This document shows positions 39,346-52,263 of a DNA stretch of 64,000 bases, one piece after another. This stretch comes from Oryzias latipes (lineage: Eukaryota > Chordata > Actinopteri > Beloniformes > Adrianichthyidae). The stretch covers positions 13,483,261 through 13,547,260 of the forward strand of contig NC_019866.2 of NCBI RefSeq assembly GCF_002234675.1, written 5' to 3'. The position numbers were made by a program, and so were the translations under genes. Numbering within the stretch: position 1 is the first letter of the stretch; the number at the start of each line of letters is the position of its first letter. The notes below the pieces were generated by a model, which worked only from the letters and a program-made list of their open reading frames with translations, did not search any database and was not told the DNA's origin.

Positions 39346-41136
39346 TATTGAATAATCAGCTTATTTTAGGTAATTAAAATGTTTCAGTCAAAAGAAACGG
39401 CAAAAACAAGCACAACAAACAAAAGAATAAAAGAAATTGGAAAATGTTATTTAAATGGGCAAAAATAAAATCTGCCAAATGGGTAAGAAAGATGTCTTAC
39501 CATGAATGCTCATGTTAAGAAACTTAAGCTAAGATTTTTAAATGTTCTTGATTACATTTTTTTCTTGCAAGACAGAATATAAAACTTTATTGTTTCAAAC
39601 AAGGGTTGTTTTACTTTTTTAAGATTCTGTTTTTGCAGTGCAGGCATCAGATCTTTCAAATTGGGTAAAGAAGAAAGTACACTCCAGTTTTGTGATCATC
39701 GCATACAACCATTTTACCACAATTTTTTACATTTCAATTGGGTTTAGAATTTGTTGGATTTATTTTCTGCGGACATTTTTCTCACCCTACTGGAAATAAA
39801 CAGTTTACTCGCCAAATTGTCTTTTTACTTGTGCTGATTAGTTCATCTGCAGTCAGACTGTCACCGAACTGCTCAGATTTACTTCAATTAAATGAAACCA
39901 AGACCTCTGTTTTCTTCTTCATCAGGATTCACATTTTTATTCAAAGCAGAGAAAGTCATTCTGCTGTGGACCAAACAGCGCATTGTGAAAGTCCTCTTCA
40001 ATTTGAATAAAAAATAATCATGAAAGATGACATATTTTCTTTTCATTTTTTCCCCGCCCCCTTAATTTCTACTATTAATCATTTGCACTTGATGTCAGAG
40101 TTGATGGTAAAGGTCTCCCAGTAGTAAGTGTGGTATCGCATTACTAAAAGTAGTTATTTATACCTCTGGCTGATGTCTAATACTGCTGACATGCTAACCA
40201 CATCTCATCATGGCTTATAACACCAAAATAACAATGCCAGCAGTGGTATTACCATCCCTCCATGCTGTCACTTTCTGTGTTTCCAAGCATGAGCTGTGAC
40301 TAATAAAATATACAAAACAAATTTTATTGTTTTTTAGATGAGTGTTTACCGTATGTGTGAGAGTGTGAACATCTGTTGCAAATGGAAAGCACTGTATCAG
40401 CAAGTGGATAAGACTCCCCCAGGGATGGGAGGAGGGTCACACTACATTGGCCACTCTTGTAAAACTATTAAACCAGGCAAATTAGCCCATAGTGTCACTT
40501 TGGACCATGCCATAATAAAAGAGATGGCCCAAAGCCGATCTGTCACCCTGCCACGCGTAGATAAGCATGAGGCTATTTAAAAGGCTAAATTGGATTTTAT
40601 ATGGAATGGAATACATTTAGATCAAAGTGAAGTACGTCTAATTGGCTTTTTTTTACGGCAGAGGTAAATTTGTGATTGTCTTATTTATTTTGCCACCATG
40701 TTCCAAGATGCTGCAGACAAAAAGAAGGTAATTCTAATAATAATACTGGATTCAGAACCTCAGTTTTTCTAAATGTTCAAAGCCACATTTTAACAGGATC
40801 TGGTATAAACTGTTGAAAACTTTTGGGAATATGCCATCATTGTTTTGATGAGCATAATCCACTTAAATATGTCTAGTGACTAGCTGAGAAGGTGCAAAAA
40901 TGTGCATGTGAGTGTGTGACCCTGCAACAGAATAGGGACTTGTTTGGGGTCTACCCCACTTACACCCAACAGTAGATTTGTCAATTATTTTTTTCTCATT
41001 CAATCATAATTATGGATATTTCCTGATTTTTTTTTTTTTTGTTGGTAACTAACAAACACCTTGCTTTAACAAAACATTCTGGGTTTTTATTTAAATTTTA
41101 GTTGTTACGATAAGACTATTGAGATTTTTAATTTTC
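39346..41136. other. Intergenic DNA without recognised gene
   Basis: The stretch 40338-40580 has an 80-codon open frame and less skewed base composition than its surroundings. It has no splice or motif support, so it is not called a gene. Confidence 0.4.
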
Positions 41137-41349
41137 TTAACCCTTGTGCTATCCTAGGCACTTTAACGTTGGGAGTTGGGTCATCTAGACCCACTAGACA
41201 GTGCGCTGAACCTTTTTTCTTCAGTGATTTGTGATCTTCACTGGTGTCCATGGATTACATGAAATCTTTCCACCTTTATCCACCTTTTTCATGGTAGGGA
41301 GAACACGTCAATGTAAGGGTGGGGTCATCTAAGATAGCACAAGTGTTAA
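41137..41349 (+). mobile_element. piggyBac-like MITE, copy 2
   Basis: This is 213 bp, same orientation as copy 1 and nearly identical to it. TTAA flanks it at 41137-41140 and 41346-41349, and the right end has one change (CACAAGTG). The close match to copy 1 suggests recent spread. Confidence 0.85.
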
Positions 41350-44300
41350 ACAACTTTGCTTTATGCGGCCAAATGAATAACTTCCATGGAAATCAGAAAT
41401 CAGAGCAGCTTAACCATCAGTATTCCTATTTTATTTCCAGAATCAAAAGCCTTGGACTGTAGGTACCACAACAAACAAAATACAGCACCTCAAACAAACC
41501 TGCTTCAATATAAAAAAAGAAAAGCTTTTAATGAATTTATGACTCAATCCAAAAGCATGTCAACAACTGCACAAACAACATAAAAACAGTGTAAAAATGG
41601 GCTGAATTCATGTTATATGACTGATCCTCGTGCCTCGATATCAGTCATTCAATAAATTCCTCTCCTTGTAGCAGTTCCGCTTTAGATCTTTCCTGTTTTT
41701 GTCCCCCTGTGCCAGTTTAAATCCGCCCCTTGTCTGCCTTTATCTAGCATCAGCATCAAAGCCGCACACATCAAAAGTTTTCCACATTCATTCATTTCAA
41801 TGCCCTTTCCACCTCACTCACGCCCCTAAGACTAAATAAAATACAAGTGTACATGCAATATTATGCCATGGTCCGGTTGAATACTCGATTCTGATTGGCT
41901 GCTGGGTATGCATTAAAACCTGATAACCGCACAGTGAAAAAAGAAGTTCCGGTCAGCTAGCTTCAATGTTTTGTATCACTGCGCCGGCTTCTTTAAAACA
42001 ACCTTTTGCTTCATCATCTGGACAAAAACAAGTGGTAAGACATGAACTTTCTCTCTGAACTGATGCTTTATCCAACCCATCGGGACGATCAGCATATATA
42101 TATTCCCGAATCTTGACTGCAGCGGTGGTGCTGCGCGACGCGGACTATATGTCACGTGATGCGGCGGACGTTTCAGGCTTCCACGGCGTGCGTTAAAAAG
42201 TAATAACTGCACACTTCGTCGGCCATTAACCGTTAGGGATCATATTGTTATGAAACTTAGAAGTCTTAGGGATCTATTATTGAAAATGCCTAATATATCT
42301 TTTAGGTAAAGCTCATTGAGAGCGAAAGCTTCGTTAAATGGGAAAACCTTTAATCAAAAGTAATGACATACTATTTAAAACCACTAAACATTTAAACAGA
42401 TAAACTCCAATTTGAAGTCTAGTTATTGGAAGTTCTGCTCTTCGTAGGCCTGCATTGATACTGCACACCATTACGCACGATCTGCACTAACTCTTCGAAC
42501 AATAAATGCATGCATACAGATTTTCTGACACAAAATAATTGTCAGTGATTGTCCGATTAAGAGGTCAAGATGAGATGCTTTTCAGAGCACAGCTGCCATC
42601 AGTCTGCACACAGTAGACAGTTTGAATCTGTGACAGATTTTGAAAGACAGATTAGGCTGATTATGATGTTGTGACTTGAGGAATGGTGGTTGTCTCCTGC
42701 AAAAGCTGTCAGTGCTGGTGAAGTGTTGGACCAAAGGCAGAGTGTCGGAGAAATGAGTGCCATTAAAGTTCATGCAGACTAAGTGGCTACAACTTTTATC
42801 TATCATCTCTTCCCAACTTTTTTGTGAATTGGTTTTTATTTATCAACTATAATGCATTTCCAAAGACAAACTCAAGTCTGCAACTTTTCTGTTCAGACAT
42901 TGGTCCTTCAATTCGAATCCCCATTGTGTGATTAAGAATTTGATCTGGTTCATTTTTTCAATTTCTCATTATTTTCTTTGACACAATGATAAAAGGAAAA
43001 ATCTGCATGCACACATTTGCTTTTCTGTCTTGTTCATTTTGCTCAAAGCTAAAAAAAAAAAAGTAGAATTTACAAAAAAAAACTGGTTAAACATACTTGT
43101 TAAATGAGGAAGTGTTGTCTGCTCGCCCTCTCCCTGTTTGTTATATTTACTTACAGCCAGTGTGATAGCAGGAATTAAAGTGGCGAACATACCAGACATT
43201 GTAGTTGTGGATAAAGAACGGAGGAAGGCCGTTGTGGTGGATGTGGATGTGGCTGTACCAAGTGACGGAAACATTATTGTCTAAAAGATTTGTGTATTTT
43301 CCTAAAATACTTGTCTCGGTTTCCTATGTCGGAGAGTCCTGCGCTTATTTGATTTTTAGTTTTCTGGTAGTGGCACTCGGCAGCAACTGGGGAAACCATA
43401 ATGCAAAATTGGGTCCAAATCCCGACCCCTAGTTAGTGACCCCTACTCTATAGTATACTTGCTATGGTTTTACTCAAGTATACTTAGTAAAATACACTTC
43501 AAATGTACTACTTTTTGCTAGGTGTATGCTCAACTGCTGAACTGCACAAGTTACAAGCAATTTCCCAAATCTAAACAAATGCTACTTCCTGCTTTCCTGT
43601 TAGTTGTTTGTTGCCACCTTCTGGTGAGGAGGTGTCCCTGCAGTTTCTTCCATGAATTCTCCAAAGTTACATTTTTAAAATCTTTTTACTTGCTTTCAGA
43701 TCAAATCAATGGATCAATAAGGCTTTCCTCAGATTGACTGAAACCTTGTTATAATTTTCTAAACAAGATTGCCAGGATCAGTACACATAGACTTTAGTCA
43801 GATATATAGATTTTTGCATGGAATAACCAGTCACTGCTTGTACTTAAAAACTGAGCATTTGTTGACAAAACATTTTTGCTTTTGCATGACTGATCTTTGG
43901 GTGTTTAACTTCACTTCTCTCTGGTAAATAAAGTGTTGGCCATCTTTTTTATTTTAAATCTGCCCTCTAACTTCTGAACTGCATCAATACAATATTTTTT
44001 ATTCTGTTCATGATTCCTTGAAAGCTTTTTTCCCCCTCTTGTTGGATCCAGGCTCATTCATCTTGCTTCGTGTTCTTTAAACCCTCTTCACTGCAGCTTT
44101 GTGTCCCTGTCTCTGCCTCTAACTGTATATATTTCAGTCAGCAGCCCTGCGTGTCAGAGATATTGTCACTGTGTATGAACACACACCTGCATGTGGCAAG
44201 AACAAATGACAACATTTGTTACAACAGGAGCTCTTCGTGCGGTCTTGATCCAAGGCTTAACAAAAGAGAAGAGCACTTGACAATCAGCAGGTGCTCAGGA

Positions 44301-47300
44301 TCCCATTTGCAGCACAGGTGGCTTTAAGTCGCTTTCTTTGCACACTTTTGCACTCACAACTTCACACACATACACAACCCTCCATATACACAAAACTATT
44401 GGAGTTGCCAATCAGCCACTTGACCATGCATGCTAAGCAGAACAACTAAGTGCTGGTATTTGATGAGAGGAATGAATAAAATATGTTTTGGAATGCAAAT
44501 TGGAATAAAATTAAATTAAAGGACGTTATCATCCTTAAAGAGACTACTGCAAAAAACGACTATTAGTGATTTTTTTGCCACTAAATAAACATTTTATTTG
44601 CAAAACATAATATCCAAAAACAAATATACACACTCCCAGCTTTCCTGAATGCAGGAAACGCATTCAATTTCCCTCTGTTGTGGAATTCCTGAGGGTAAAA
44701 ACCAGCCGTGATTTCGATCACTTACAGTTTCCGGTTGAATTTCCATTGTGTTTTTGCAGTTTGTTTTTCATTTGAGTTATCTGTCATGGTTGCATGATGC
44801 AGCTTGTTGTGCCCAACCATAACCTGATGTGTGCAGCTTCTCATGGTTACTTTCTGCAGACGTTCATGCAGGCACTTGTGAGAGCCTTGATGTAAAAAGG
44901 CAGACAGGTGGAAAAGCCGTCAAACGCAAACACCTCAAGATTAAATCCGTTTGTTTTCTTGTAATCTCCACCCAGTGGTTTCTCCTAAGTCTACAACAGA
45001 CATTGGGTGGATGTTTATCAGTGCAACTATGTTAAGTCATTCCTTAAACCAAAAACAAAAAAACTGATAAGAAATCTCTACGTTGACAGCATTTTGCTTT
45101 GGAGAATTTCTTTGAACTGTCGACTATTTTTCCAACCATTTTTTTTCCAATATGTTACCTTAATGATGTGGACTAATGATGGATCTAGTCTTTCTACAAT
45201 GTTTCAGTTTTTTTGTGCATTTTGCAAACTAGCAAGACAAATATTTGTCATTTGTCCTGTATTCTGCTCCTGCTTGCATGCTGCAGGTACAGCTTCCTCT
45301 GGCATCATCAACGAGAAGACTTTCTCCCACCCAAACACACATTTTTAAAGCGGGACTTCAGTCTAAAAGCAACTCAACTGCAGCAAATCATTGCACTTTA
45401 TGAGAAGTGACACCTTCCGCTGACGAAAAAAGCTCTCTGCTGCTCCTGTAATCCTCTTATGAACAGTCGCTGAACCTGCTCTGGGAACTGAGAAAAGTTT
45501 AGGTTTCTGATATGTTGCATTTTATACATTTTTGATTCTTATTCCATTTGTTATTAAAGTACACTGGATTTTTTAGTTGTTTTGTTTAAGTAAATCACAA
45601 TATTCTGTGTTTCAAAAACAATTTTTTCACCTAGAAATACTTATTTCCCACAAGTCACTCCCAATGTGTGGTTATTCATTTGATGTCATACTTTTTTCTG
45701 TTCATTTGTCTCTGTCTTCCAGTTTTTTTTTTAAATGTGGGTTTGATCCTTCACTCAGCTGCAAATGGGAAAAGTTCAAAAAACATTTTCCAGACATCCA
45801 GCAATAATTTCCAAATCAAATTTGGATTCGTGTACGCTTTCACTCCAAGACACAACTGCTCTACGTCACTTTAATAAAGCAATACAATGCTTGTAATTAA
45901 TTCCTGCTTTCTTTAAACAAGCAGCACACCAGGTTTTCAAAGAACAAGTCAATTATCCGTCATTTGGAAGGCGCAGCCAGGCTGAAAGTGGCAGTGTCAG
46001 GGCTGGTCTCGGTCCCATCGTTTCAGTTGTCACAGCTTCTCTTTCTCAGCTAATGGCTTTAGTTGCAGAGGGAAAAAGCAAACATGGGAAAGAGAGTGAG
46101 AAGAGGGGGAAAATGCAAGCTGTTAAGGGACAAGCCTCAACCATTAGCACTGACAGGCGTGCTCCCTTGGAGAGAGGGATGCTGAGTGCAGCAAGGGAGC
46201 ACATTTCTTTAGTTAGTTTATGTGAAGCCGAGGATGGGAAGAAAAAGCAAAGGCTGATGCAAATTATACAGAAGTTATGGAGCTGTCTGTCAAGTGCAGA
46301 CGACGACAGCGGCAAATATAGTGTAAGACTTAAGAAATAAAAGATGTTAAAAGAAGAAAACTGGAAGCTATAAATGCTTTTATAAGCCTTTTACAATCCT
46401 TTTTGAATTTCAGTCATTTTTTATCCATTCTTCTGTTGAGCTATACTCTCATCCCACCTTATCAGACTTTTTCTCCCGAGCATGAGATGCTATCAGTGGA
46501 TCAGGACAACTCCCTGGGCAGTTGGCCTTGACAGCTGACAAGTGCTGATTTCCACACGCCAGCTTGATGTACGAGTACTTCTCTGTGAGGAAGGTCTCAG
46601 AAGTGCTCTGTGGGCATAAGGCTTATGGGGCCATCATTATAGAAATACAACCTAAAAAAACAAGTGAAGAAAGGTGAGACATTCTGTCAATAATATTCAC
46701 ACATAGCAACAGGTTTAACCACATGACGCCTATTGATGCAATTATGCATCAAACCACTTTGGCTCCAGAATTACCTTCATTTAGCAACTATGTGAAAGCA
46801 AAACCCTTTCTTTCTTGGCTGGTAATTAATTTAGGCGACACGGGGTTAAAAATTGGTTTGTTGGTGATTTATTTAAAAAGGTCTAATGACCACAGGTTTA
46901 AGGGTTTCCTGTGGCCCAATATGATTACTCTCATGATGTCTTTTCATTTTTCCCTCTGTCTGGAGGGACTCATCTGACAGAAATCCTTAAATAGAACACA
47001 AATATTTGTGTTTTACAGGTACACTTCATCTAAAATAACACTTTTTGTGATAAATCAAAATCTATAAGATACACAGGTTAAGGTGGAGATGTAATCAAAT
47101 GGTTTCCGAGGGAGGTAAAAAAAAAAAAGGCTTGTTTTGAAGGAGGCTGGATGTCTCAGGGGCTCTGTGCGTTGCTGCAGGAGGTAATCAATCTCATTCT
47201 GACCTTTGGAGTTTATGTTGCAAGAGGGCGCTTCAAGAGCACGCTCGTCTCCCACGGAAACTAAAGTTAAAGGCCTAAATGACAGGACACATTCTTTTAA

Positions 47301-47797
47301 GACCTTGTAAATGAACAAGATGTTCACAAATCAAGCCCACCCCTGTTTGTGCATATTTCCCCCACTCGCTGCACACACCTCAAACCTCCTGCGGTGACAT
47401 TTGAAGGACAGGGGCCTGGAGGGAGAGCTGGATCTGAGAGGTCTGATGAGGTAGAAGGGCTGGTTGGTTGAGGGGTGTGAGGTAAACAACACCTCTGAGT
47501 TCAGCTTGCATGTTTAATGTGCTCCCTCGCTCTGACGGATCCGCTGAGCAGTGCTGCCGATGACAAGCTGTCTGAAGAGGCGGCCCGCTCCTGCAGCATC
47601 TCATCACCTCTCACACTGTGGGTTGGCTTTTTTCTATCAAGCCATCCATGTCATCTTTAGACACTTCCTGCTCCAATCCCTGTCCTGTCTCTTTGGTGTA
47701 TCCTCCTCTCCATAAACTCTTTTGACTCACCCTCTTTATTCAGCTCACGTGTTTCCACAATCCTTTAATGCAAACCACAATCATGAAAACTATAGAT
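41350..47797. other. Intergenic DNA without recognised gene
   Basis: The part 41860-42240 is more GC-rich and holds similar short motifs (TAACCGCACAG and TAACTGCACAC) that suggest a decayed element. The 95-codon frame at 46053-46340 is unsupported. No exon chain is seen. Confidence 0.4.
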
Positions 47798-47926
<129 letters not shown>

Positions 47927-48019
47927 ATACACTTTATATAAGAAGTGTCTGTTAACATGTAATTTTTGCATGTATAATATAATATAATATAATTTAATAT
48001 AATTTATATAAAACATGCT

Positions 48020-48190
48020 TCATAGGTTAATTGGGTACTCTAAATTGTCCCTAGGTGTGTATGTGAGTGCATGTCGTCAGACTGGTGACCTGTCCTGGAT
48101 GTCCCCTGCCTTTGCCCAAAAGTGGCCGGGATAGCCTACGGCAGCCCCGTGACCCCGAAAGGGACAAAACAGTTTAAAAAGATGAATGAA
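48020..48190 (+). mobile_element. Fish retroposon 3' end, family unassigned
   Basis: It contains GGTTAATTGGGTACTCTAAA, GACTGGTGACCTGTCC, CCGTGACCCCGAAAGGGAC and ends in GATGAATGAATA. I recognise this chain of motifs from widely dispersed fish retroposon 3' ends. No coding sequence is present. Confidence 0.6.
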
Positions 48191-49136
48191 TAATATACCC
48201 CGTAATAGTACTTTGCATGATTTAGACCTTTTTTTTTCATACTGATTAAACACAGCCCTTTACCTTTGTAGATTAGAGTACATGCGTTAATATATTCATA
48301 GTTGAAAACTATAGATATTGACATTTGTGAATTATACACCCAAAAGACTAGTTTATGTCACTGGGTGTATAAAACAACTGGACCGAGCGAGTGTGATGCC
48401 ACCCATAGATAAGGGTTTACTTCCGGTTCCAACAAAATAACTTCATTTCAGTCTCCATTTTTTCTGGCTAAGGACGTTGCCCTGTTGGAACCAGAAATTA
48501 TTGGTCCAAGTCAGTCTGAGTCAACATTTCCATGGTTACCACTCTTGCCAACCAGTAGTGAGTTTATTGGAAGGCCACACCCCTTCTACAATCTAACGCC
48601 TTAACGTGAGACTGTATACTTTTATTGAGGCATCTGAAGGGGCAGTTTAAAATTTGATAACTCTCACTGAACAAAAAAAATATCATTAATAAAAATTAGG
48701 ATTAGCAAGAACATTTTTAAAAAGATAACAAAAATGGTTATTCTGACAGATAAACTGACTTAATTAATTGTATATCTCAAGAGAGGTCTATGGGGTATCA
48801 GCTATTTGGGACCATGGTGTGCTTCCTGTTTGGAACACGGGGAGGAAAGGGTCATTCAGTCCTGTTCTGATATACAGTCAATAGTTAAGACCAAAGATAA
48901 GGAAAATCCATTTAAAACAAACCCAATATCTTAAATGTTGTTGTAAGCTAGGAGGCAATGTGATGATTCACATGTTAATTAGAGTCAACTACTATATTTA
49001 ACCGGAAATGTCTAAGCTAAATGTGTCTGAAAAATCACTGAATACACTGTTTTATACCCAAACATCAGTGTAGTATCAGCCTGACCTGACCATATGCTTT
49101 CTATTCTACCCCATGTGGCGCAGGACGACAAATTGA

Positions 49137-49343
49137 TTAAACCTTGTGATATCCTATGATCCCACCCTTACATTGATGTGTTATCCCTACCATGACAAAG
49201 GTGGATAAAGGTGAGAGGATTTCATGTAATCCATGGACACCATGTGAAGATCACATATCATTAAAGAAAAAAGGTTCAGCGCACTGTGTCTTGTGGGGTC
49301 TAGATGACCCAACTCCCAAAGACTAGGATAGCACAAGGTTTAC
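49137..49343 (-). mobile_element. piggyBac-like MITE, copy 3 (older)
   Basis: This is the inverted copy of the family at 14773 and 41137. It starts TTAAACCTTGTGATATCC and ends GGATAGCACAAGG. Several substitutions and a damaged right TTAA make it older than the other two. Confidence 0.8.
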
Positions 49344-49766
49344 GATAATTCTCTGCACAGAGGCATCTGCAGCAGAGTGGAAAGACATGCAAAATCTCCC
49401 CATAGTTTTCTAAAGATGATACTTTGGAGTCTATCTCTTTATTTTGTCTTTTAATGTTGCTGCTAGAATCACACTTTTCTACTGTGGAGCTGCTGAACTC
49501 AGAAACAAAACGAATAAAACAAACTGTGAGATAGAAATTAATTATTTGATGTACTTACAATTCCTCCATTTTAAAAATAAGACCAACTAGATATTCTGAA
49601 TTCATCAAAGGCACACTTTGCTCACACACACAGTTTATGTAGTCTTGCATTAGATGCATGCAGCTTTCTGTAATGTACAGACAAAAATCCAGCAGCCATA
49701 TTTTCATACATCAAGTGTAAAGATCACAACTTTATAACTATATTTTACGATAATTTATATTTGTTT

Positions 49767-51804
49767 AACCCTTTCACACCGGAGCTTCTTTACATTCTGT
49801 CGAACACCACAGGGGACTGCTACCTTTATTATTAAAATAAACATTTGGGTCAGTTTCCTACTGATCAAAACTGTCAAGTCTTATTTCACCCTTTCTAATA
49901 CTTTGATACTGCTTTAGATTTGTTGTTACTTTTGAAATATGTATACATTCTGTTTCTATTTTTGGAATGAGACATCCTTTGCCACATATGATCATCCCAC
50001 TGAGATATTGTCCTCCCACGAATAGTATTAAACAATGTAAGTCAAAAATGGCATTTTCTCTTCTTATATCATAGGTTTAGTTTGGTGGGCTGTCATCCTT
50101 TTCCTTAATTACTACTGCTGTTTACCTGAACATGACTTCACTGGTTTATTTATGATTAAATAGAAATAGTACCCTAAATAAAGAATGTACACGTTATTTT
50201 CTCAGCAACTCTCTTAATTTAGCTAATGAACATTAATGTATATATAGGATTAAACATTTAATTTAAACTTGTAACAAAAAAGAGCAATTACAGAAGATTA
50301 AGGTTGTTACCAAAGTTTTGATAGTATTTGAAATCTCAGCAAAATGCTTACGGAATGCAAGGACGTCAGCAGTGGTTTAAAAAAACGTAACAGTTTATCT
50401 TACTGTAGGAGCATCTCAGGCATGTGTAAACCTAATTCATAGAAATCAAACATTGCTTTTTAAATCCTTTTTTAGTGGTCAGGACTACTATTATTTCGTC
50501 TTTCTTTGCCCAGAGAGACACAATGGAGAGGTAAAGGAGCCACATCTAATGCTGCATTCTTATCGGCCTTGGCATGAACTTTCACTGTGAAGTCTATGTA
50601 AAAGGGTGTATATGTGCGTTTCAGGCTTCTGCATTTGAAACTCTCAACCTCACGCTTCACTGCAAAAGTTGTTAAGTCCATTTACCAGCTGAACTTTGAC
50701 CCATTAGGTACTTAGATTTGGTAGTGACGTATGGTTAAGCGTCTTTTTCAAAACACGGAACAGTGAATTGTTTGAAAATTGACAACGAAAGAGCAATTAA
50801 TAATTCTGCTTTGGCAAATCTGAATTTCTTCCCTGCCCCTCTGACTCCTGCCTATTGCTCTAGTTTGTAGGGACATTTTAAGTTGTAGTGGTGTCCAAAT
50901 AAATCTTTTTTGTAAGGTAGAGCCATAGGGACATCGGTTTGGCTATTCTTTCGCCTGTAGGGTGACCCACATCGCGTTTGTGCACGAAGGAGAAAGACAA
51001 TTCTTCACATGCTGTGAGGCACTGAAGTTTACATTTAAATATAAGTATTCTTGTAAATCAACATGACTCTTAAATAAGTATTTGTTTTTGCACGACTTTT
51101 TAAAGTTATAAAACCAATGTCATGTATTTGGCAGCTACTCAAAAATGTAGATGACCGCGACTATTGATGACATCATCAAGCGGTAGTAAAATCTGAATTT
51201 CAATAAACCATTTTTTCCATATCCATATTAGGATACTTAAATGTATTCATATAATGGATAAATGTAAGTATAGGCAAAAGCTGTAGGGTTACAGAAGCAA
51301 TTCAGATTAATATATCAGAACAAAGCTGTGAAAGAAAAAGCCTGGAGCAAGATTTACGACATTTGTACCACTTGGACATTTCGCACTGAGCCTGAGTGAA
51401 CAACATATGCTAAAAGCGAGTTCAAGATTTCCTGTTTAGCGCGTTCTTGAACGTGCATCACATGCCCGGTGTGTACATAGCATTACTCTTCAACCATTTA
51501 CGAATTAATGAAATTCCAGTGGATACTGATATTGTGCTGATATGCAACACTTTACAGTATTGAAGTGTTAATGTAAGAAACGCAATTCAGCTGATTCTGT
51601 CGCGGAGTACAGAGGCTTTGGGCTGTTATGCAACACTTCACATCAGTAATGTGTTGTATGTTGATGCAAAGCCGTTATGAAAAGCCGCTTTTCTCCGCGT
51701 CAGAATGAGCTGATTTCCGTTGATCGCGCAAACAGTTGAGGAGTATGTGATAGAGTGTGAGTTATTTAGGTGTTGCTGGCGACATTTCTGATGTTAAAGA
51801 GTTA
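49767..51804. mobile_element. Possible decayed DNA transposon
   Basis: The left end TTTAACCCTTTCACACCGG and the right end, read on the minus strand as ATTTAACTCTTTAACATCAG, are similar in an inverted sense and both contain TTAA-like flanks. The right 300 bp (51480-51800) is GC-richer and looks element-like. There is no transposase frame, and the pairing could be chance. Confidence 0.25.
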
Positions 51805-52227
51805 AATCGCTTGACCTACATTCAATATCTTTTAGTTTTTTGAACATTTTCCAGTTGGAACTATTTTCCTTTGTTACCACTCGCTGAGTAGGCAGATTTG
51901 CCATCTGGATAAGAGGAGGCTTGGATAAGTAGCAGAAGGCAACAGATTCTCTTGTATTCAGAGGAGATAAAAACCACATCGACATCATTTACTTAGGGCA
52001 TACACTTAGAACATTTATTGCTGTGTTGTCAGGCTTTAACCTTTGATGCTATATTCATTGACACAAGGATTTGTCTCAGAAAGATAGAAAGGTATATCTT
52101 TGAAGCTAAAACAGCCCTTGGTTGCTTCGTGTTTTTCCTCTTCAATCCTAAACCTCAGCAATCCTCACTGACAAACAAGACACTTCAGGAAAAGACAACT
52201 TCTTCAACTCACTCGTACAGACACACG

Positions 52228-52263
<36 letters not shown>

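Noticed and set aside
40338-40580. 80-codon frame as a small gene or conserved element
   Set aside because: No homologue is recognised and there is no promoter or splice evidence. Cross-species comparison would be needed.
46053-46340. 95-codon charged open frame on the plus strand
   Set aside because: No recognised motif, no splice context, and an antisense frame of similar length. Within chance for this window.
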